DNA of 64,000 bases from Phycisphaerae bacterium. Lineage in GTDB: Bacteria > Planctomycetota > Phycisphaerae > Sedimentisphaerales > Anaerobacaceae. The notes under the pieces were generated by a model. The model did not search any database, was not told the DNA's origin, and saw only the letters and a list, made by a program, of their open reading frames with translations. The stretch's first letter is position 1. The number at the start of each line of letters is the position of its first letter. Shown in pieces: positions 60,320 through 64,000 of this stretch. Location of the stretch: positions 82,242 to 146,241 of the forward strand of contig JAQTLP010000008.1 of assembly GCA_028714855.1 (NCBI GenBank), read 5' to 3'. Made by a program: the position numbers and the translations under genes.

Positions 60320-61618
60320 ATGAAGAGCGAAAAAATAACTACAATATTTGTAGATATCGAAGATTCAACGGGAATTTCAAACTATTTCGAAAGGAAAAAA
60401 TATCAAGATTTTCTGCTTGAATTCCATAAAACTATTCAGAAAGTTTTGAAGAATGAGGAATGGAAAGTTGTTTCTGAAGAAATTAATCATAAATTTATGG
60501 GGGATGAATTTATAGCATTTTTACCACATGAAAAATGCGGAGACGCAGCTTTGGAACATGCGCTAAGATTAGCAGCAACTTTGAAATATGAATGGTACTT
60601 TTCAGAACATAATCATAAACGTCTGTTTGGAGATAAAGAGCACATAGAATTAAATATTGGGATTAATACTGGCGATGTTAGTTTAATGTCATATCCTATT
60701 TTATCTAAAAAAGGAAGAACGACCAAGCGTTCCTACGAGGGATTCCCAATAACAATGGCGAAAAGAATTCAAGGGGCATCAGAAGAAAGCCAAGGGTCAC
60801 GCATAATAATTGGAGACCGGTTCTACAGGGAATATTCAAACAAGACTAAAAAAGGTTACGAATTCCACTATATGGGTCAAAAGACTTTCAAAGGAATAGC
60901 TCAGCGTTTTTCTTGTTATGAATGGCTAGGGGGAGATTTTTATGAGTATCTAGACTTTAAGGGAACCAATCTTAAGAAAATTGAAAAAATTTTACAAGCA
61001 TTGTACAACAAAAATCCTCATAATCCATGGTACGCGGCACTACTAGCGAATTATTATTACTTTTGGGGTGAACGGCAGTACTACAAGGGGAAATATGAAA
61101 ATGAAAATTATAATAAATGTGAAAAAGTTTGTATCAGCGCTATATCTGACATTTCTTTGTACAATTTAAGAAGATTAAACGAAATGCTTTTTACTTGTTT
61201 AGAGGTGGGCCAAAAATGGGACGAGTTATGTTTTCGCTCTGAACAAGCATTTAATACAGACCCTACCTTCGTAAGAGCATTAGCTCACCATGCAAAATCT
61301 TTATATATGCGGGGAGATATATTTGCTGACAAATCCAAGGACGCCGCCGAAAGATTGATAATACTATTCGGTCATTCTTTAGATTACGAAAGTCTCTGGA
61401 TATCCCATTTCATTTTGGCAAGATACTATGCTAAAAACAAACCTGACTTAAAAGAGGCAAACAAACATTTGAAAAAAGCTGTTGATTATGCTAAAAAGAG
61501 TGAAATAGCTTGGGCTTATATGGAGTATTATTTTTGTAAAGAAGATTTTGAAATCATTAAAGATAATCGTGAATTTAAAAAAGAGATTGCAAAGCTTGAA
61601 AAAATGTGGGAAGGTTAA
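60320..61618 (+). CDS. Class III nucleotide cyclase with C-terminal TPR-like domain, atypical active site
   Basis: 432 aa, soluble. Cyclase domain at 1-205: metal aspartates D12 in IFVDIEDST and D62 in KFMGDEFIAF, the base-contacting lysine position K58, and GINTGDV. In the segment RSYEGFPITMAKRI the position normally Asp (adenine contact) is Ser138 and the transition-state Asn is Thr145, while Arg149 is kept. Residues 225-432 are helical with TPR-like repeats (NPHNPWYAALLANYYYFWG, DPTFVRALAHHAKSLYMRG, EANKHLKKAVDYAKKSEIAW). AT-rich, A/T-ending codons unlike the rest of the window, suggesting transfer. Followed 6 nt later by a YkgJ-type gene. Product nucleotide unknown. Confidence 0.78.
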   Translation: MKSEKITTIFVDIEDSTGISNYFERKKYQDFLLEFHKTIQKVLKNEEWKVVSEEINHKFMGDEFIAFLPHEKCGDAALEHALRLAATLKYEWYFSEHNHKRLFGDKEHIELNIGINTGDVSLMSYPILSKKGRTTKRSYEGFPITMAKRIQGASEESQGSRIIIGDRFYREYSNKTKKGYEFHYMGQKTFKGIAQRFSCYEWLGGDFYEYLDFKGTNLKKIEKILQALYNKNPHNPWYAALLANYYYFWGERQYYKGKYENENYNKCEKVCISAISDISLYNLRRLNEMLFTCLEVGQKWDELCFRSEQAFNTDPTFVRALAHHAKSLYMRGDIFADKSKDAAERLIILFGHSLDYESLWISHFILARYYAKNKPDLKEANKHLKKAVDYAKKSEIAWAYMEYYFCKEDFEIIKDNREFKKEIAKLEKMWEG

Positions 61619-61624
61619 GTAAGA

Positions 61625-62143
61625 ATGGAATTAGAATCTTTAAAAAAACTCCACACTATTCTCGAACCCTATGATAATATTTGTCCATGCAATTGTTATC
61701 TTTGTGAAGAGCGTGAAACAGCGATGCTTCTTCCTAATGAGGAAAAACTAATACTAAGAGAATCCAATTCAACAGATCAGTTTAAGAAACATAACGATGG
61801 TTTTTTTTATCTTGATATGGGAATGAGTTGTCCTTTCTTTGAAAAGAAAAATGATAAAGGTGAATGCGCAATATACCTGACCAGGCCGGTTGATTGTCGA
61901 ATATTTCCTTTTTATCCATATTTCAACTTAAAGACCAATTCCTATGTTTTAATGCAATCAGAAACATATTGTCCAATCGCAAAAGACACCAGCATTGAAA
62001 TGGAACGCGATGTGAAGATAGTTCTTGATATTGTTAATAAGTTTGTATCCAAGGCATGGAAAGAAACATATAACAAATTAAACTATCAAAGATTACATAA
62101 CAACTTTTGCACCCCTTATCATGTGGGTTTGTGCGCAAAATAA
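61625..62143 (+). CDS. YkgJ-family cysteine-cluster protein
   Basis: 172 aa. Two cysteine groups: CPCNCYLCEE (residues 20-29) and MSCPFFEKKNDKGECAIYLT with RPVDCRIFPFYPYF, the usual YkgJ/UPF0153 pattern CPFL..GxCxIYxxRPxxCRxFP, thought to bind a metal or Fe-S cluster. A further cysteine lies in SETYCPIAK. Same AT-rich codon use as the cyclase and only 6 nt downstream, so the two form an operon. Role unknown; may act as the metal-dependent partner of the cyclase. Confidence 0.82.
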   Translation: MELESLKKLHTILEPYDNICPCNCYLCEERETAMLLPNEEKLILRESNSTDQFKKHNDGFFYLDMGMSCPFFEKKNDKGECAIYLTRPVDCRIFPFYPYFNLKTNSYVLMQSETYCPIAKDTSIEMERDVKIVLDIVNKFVSKAWKETYNKLNYQRLHNNFCTPYHVGLCAK

Positions 62144-62202
62144 AAGCCTATTCGTGAACCAAGCAGGACTGGTCCTATCAGGTAAAATGGCGACTATTAT
62201 AC

Positions 62203-62832
62203 TTAACGGCGAGTTTTCTTTTTCTCACGAGATATTTCCATTTCAAGTTGTTCGATTCGTTGTTCAATTTTTCGAATTATAACTTCCTTCAATTCTTTGC
62301 TTTGGGTTTGCATATCGGCCATGGTATTCTTAATAGATTCTATTTCCTTTAAATATCGCTCAGACCGTTCAGGTGTTAACGGCACAGTATCTATCTTAAC
62401 TTCTAATTGAGCTACTTTTTCTCGGATTTTTACTAAATCATCGCGAATTTTCTCATTATTTGTTTTTGACTCAACTACAAGTGAATCGATTTGTTCCACT
62501 TTTGATTTAAGTGTGAAGTGAGAAGCTACAATTATCGCAACTAGTGTTATAAGCCCAATGATGCTACTTATGGCGGTCCAAGGAATCTGAGTCGGTTTAG
62601 TTGGTATTATCCGTGTTCGTCTTTTTTTAACCCCCGCATCAGTAGCATGTGGTGGTTCCACGGGTTCCGCTTCAGGTCTCCCAAGAAGTGCTGCTTGAAT
62701 TTCATCTGTAGGGTCCGTAGTCGGAGCCGTCCGAACCAAATCGTCATATTCAGAACGTTCCTGAGCTGTTTTAGCTACATGTGAATGTCCGCTATATGGT
62801 ACTTGTCTTTTGAATTTGCGGTTCTTTCCCAA
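62203..62832 (-). CDS. Bitopic coiled-coil membrane protein, function unknown
   Basis: 209 aa from TTG 62832. A basic, disordered N-terminal half (1-85), one span at about 86-107 (AISSIIGLITLVAIIVASHF), then a long coiled coil to the end (KVEQIDSLVVESKTNNEKIR ... IIRKIEQRIEQLEMEISREKK). It overlaps the upstream gene by 41 nt, so the start may lie further in. Probably a partner of the 273-aa protein encoded just before it. No family recognised. Confidence 0.6.
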   Translation of the reverse strand: MGKNRKFKRQVPYSGHSHVAKTAQERSEYDDLVRTAPTTDPTDEIQAALLGRPEAEPVEPPHATDAGVKKRRTRIIPTKPTQIPWTAISSIIGLITLVAIIVASHFTLKSKVEQIDSLVVESKTNNEKIRDDLVKIREKVAQLEVKIDTVPLTPERSERYLKEIESIKNTMADMQTQSKELKEVIIRKIEQRIEQLEMEISREKKKTRR

Positions 62833-63613
62833 ATCCTATGCCCTTCAAAATTTCCTCTATCCTTGGTTTCATAATCCGTTCACAATTTGCTAGATGAATC
62901 TCGAACAGCCTTGTATCCAGAGGACGTTGTGGGTCAAATATTCTTTGTATATCTACAGATATTATCCCTATTTTCGGTTTTTCATGAACCGCTTTTTTAT
63001 CTTTCTCAATCCAAAGTTCTGATTGCAGAGAATCACGAATGTTTAATATAATATTTATATAATCATTCTGTTCCTTATGGATAAAGCTCTCGTCTATTTT
63101 CTTGCGGAAAGTCAACCTAGTCTGTACTTCGGCTGGATGCTCTTTAGGTGTTAATTGTAATTTCAAAACTTTTGAAAGAAGACTTTCTGCGACTGGATGC
63201 TTGAATCTCTCATGCTCTTCAACAGAGACCTCCGAGAACGTCCATACCATTCCAAGAAACACCATAGTAGGGTTTTTCATTAGAGATAAAGTACCTGTCA
63301 TCAAATGGCGAGCCATAGCTACATATTTATCAATATCACTAAGACTCTCGGAAATACTTAACGTTTTCTCTTCTAAAACCATCTGGTCGGGTGTGACTGT
63401 AAACCGCCGATTCCCTTCGTTATTAAAAAGTTCTACTCCTGTTCCAAAGGAGATTTTGTCATAGTACTCCTCAGGAATAGGTGAGCCCTGCGCTCCCCGT
63501 TCACCTAACACATAATCTGCTACGGTTCCAGAAACGCTGTTAACAGTAAAGCATCTTGTATACTTACAACCTACAACGAAAGAGCAGAGGTTAAAGTTTG
63601 GAATTTGAGCCAT
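62792..63613 (-). CDS. Unrecognised soluble protein (273 aa) in the AT-rich island
   Basis: GGGAGGT at 5-nt spacing supports the ATG. Mixed alpha/beta content: an N-terminal beta-rich part with RFTVTPDQMVLEE, and a C-terminal half with KIGIISVDIQRIFDP then TRLFEIHLANCERIMKPRIEEIL. The end, with a helix containing an H-x(4)-ExxxxP pattern, recalls the end of TIGR04255-type proteins, but I cannot confirm that. Overlaps the downstream membrane-protein gene by 41 nt, which suggests the two act together. No signal peptide. Confidence 0.6.
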   Translation of the reverse strand: MAQIPNFNLCSFVVGCKYTRCFTVNSVSGTVADYVLGERGAQGSPIPEEYYDKISFGTGVELFNNEGNRRFTVTPDQMVLEEKTLSISESLSDIDKYVAMARHLMTGTLSLMKNPTMVFLGMVWTFSEVSVEEHERFKHPVAESLLSKVLKLQLTPKEHPAEVQTRLTFRKKIDESFIHKEQNDYINIILNIRDSLQSELWIEKDKKAVHEKPKIGIISVDIQRIFDPQRPLDTRLFEIHLANCERIMKPRIEEILKGIGFGKEPQIQKTSTI

Positions 63614-64000
63614 TGCTACCTCCCATTTATCAAAGTACTGAGGTTATTCCATAATTAAACATTTCCCGATGTCGTTCCATTAAATGTTCCGCAAGGAAAT
63701 CAAGGTAATTATACCATCAGACACAAAGAAGGGGAAAGAAATTTTAGTCGCTTGTTTAACGGCAAAAGATATACTCTCTCGCCCTCGGATATTCATAGAA
63801 GGTATTCCAAAGCGGGCTGGCGATGCAGGCGGGGTAAACTCTTGCAACCTCGGGTGAAGTAACCCCCTACAGTCAACTTTTTGCATCTAAGCGGTTTTGG
63901 CGACATGGTCAAGTCTCCATAAATGGTAAAGAATCATTTTTCCTCGGACCCAAAGTCTGACCCTAAATAGTGTTCTGACCCAATGGGGCAACGGCTTCAA
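63614..64000. other. 387-nt end region without a supported gene
   Basis: Only short open frames exist here (the longest, 68 codons on the minus strand, has no SD and an unlikely composition). The SD of the 273-aa gene lies at its start. The segment 63770-63910 is more GC-rich than the island beside it and may be a remnant of a mobile or RNA element. I recognise nothing definite in it. Confidence 0.4.

Noticed and set aside
63680..63886. 68-codon minus-strand ORF near the window end
   Set aside because: No SD, no plausible fold, Pro/Arg-rich composition and a base composition unlike the neighbouring genes.

Overview
The window looks like chromosome from an uncultured member of the Planctomycetota, most likely the class Phycisphaerae. 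This is an inference from gene content: a secreted GLUG-repeat protein ending in a dockerin-like EF-hand tail, PD40 and HEAT-repeat envelope proteins, a DUF6485 protein, TTG/GTG starts, and a murein gene set in which mreBCD and only part of the dcw cluster survive. There is no rRNA, CRISPR array, transposase or phage gene. Three tRNAs are present: Gly-UCC, Leu-CAA and Gln-CUG.

Layout. 1-3 kb: the end of a PD40 protein, a DUF6485 gene, and a 1.4-kb segment (small EamA-like transporter plus an unrecognised membrane protein) bounded by 30-bp direct repeats. 3-9 kb: minus-strand leucine operon leuA-leuC-(13-codon ORF)-leuD-leuB-TGS GTPase, preceded by a strong promoter, a Leu-rich leader peptide and an attenuator-like hairpin. 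9-16 kb: secreted and envelope genes, an orphan DNA methyltransferase, lnt and a HEAT lipoprotein. 16-22 kb: elongation operon (coiled-coil protein, 52-aa membrane protein, mreB, mreC, mreD, PBP2). It converges on a reduced division cluster (mraZ, 69-aa protein, rsmH, LysM protein, ftsL-like, ftsI; 22-26.6 kb, minus). 27-32 kb: proA-proB, a zinc-ribbon membrane protein, and two tandem isoprenylcysteine-methyltransferase-like proteins. 32-38.7 kb: a minus-strand operon led by an Rrf2 regulator that joins cysteine synthesis (cysK, cysE), homocysteine synthesis (metY), Fe-S assembly (nifU, nifS) and the Fe-S enzyme NadA. 38.9-48 kb: a glycosidase-like protein, xth, envelope proteins, an ArsB/NhaD-type transporter, a DUF362 protein, tsaD and larB. 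48-52 kb: a membrane protein, then nnrD, whose 5' end is duplicated around a secreted-protein gene, then lexA. 52-60 kb: gph, a hydrolase, ispG, a membrane protein, a PIN-TRAM protein, an isochorismatase-like protein without its cysteine, trmB and dprA. 60-64 kb: an AT-rich accessory island with an atypical class III nucleotide cyclase, a YkgJ-type cysteine-cluster protein and two unrecognised genes.

Recurring structural themes: (1) several genes have a consensus -35/-10 promoter whose -10 box lies only 6-9 nt before the ATG, predicting leaderless mRNAs; (2) two roughly 1.4-kb cargo segments are bounded by direct repeats that copy the edge of a resident gene; (3) three intergenic regions carry long runs of A/T-tracts phased at about 10.5 bp, predicting strongly curved DNA; (4) GC-rich short palindromes lie between genes and inside mreC and PBP2. 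All calls come from reading the sequence; no database search was run.
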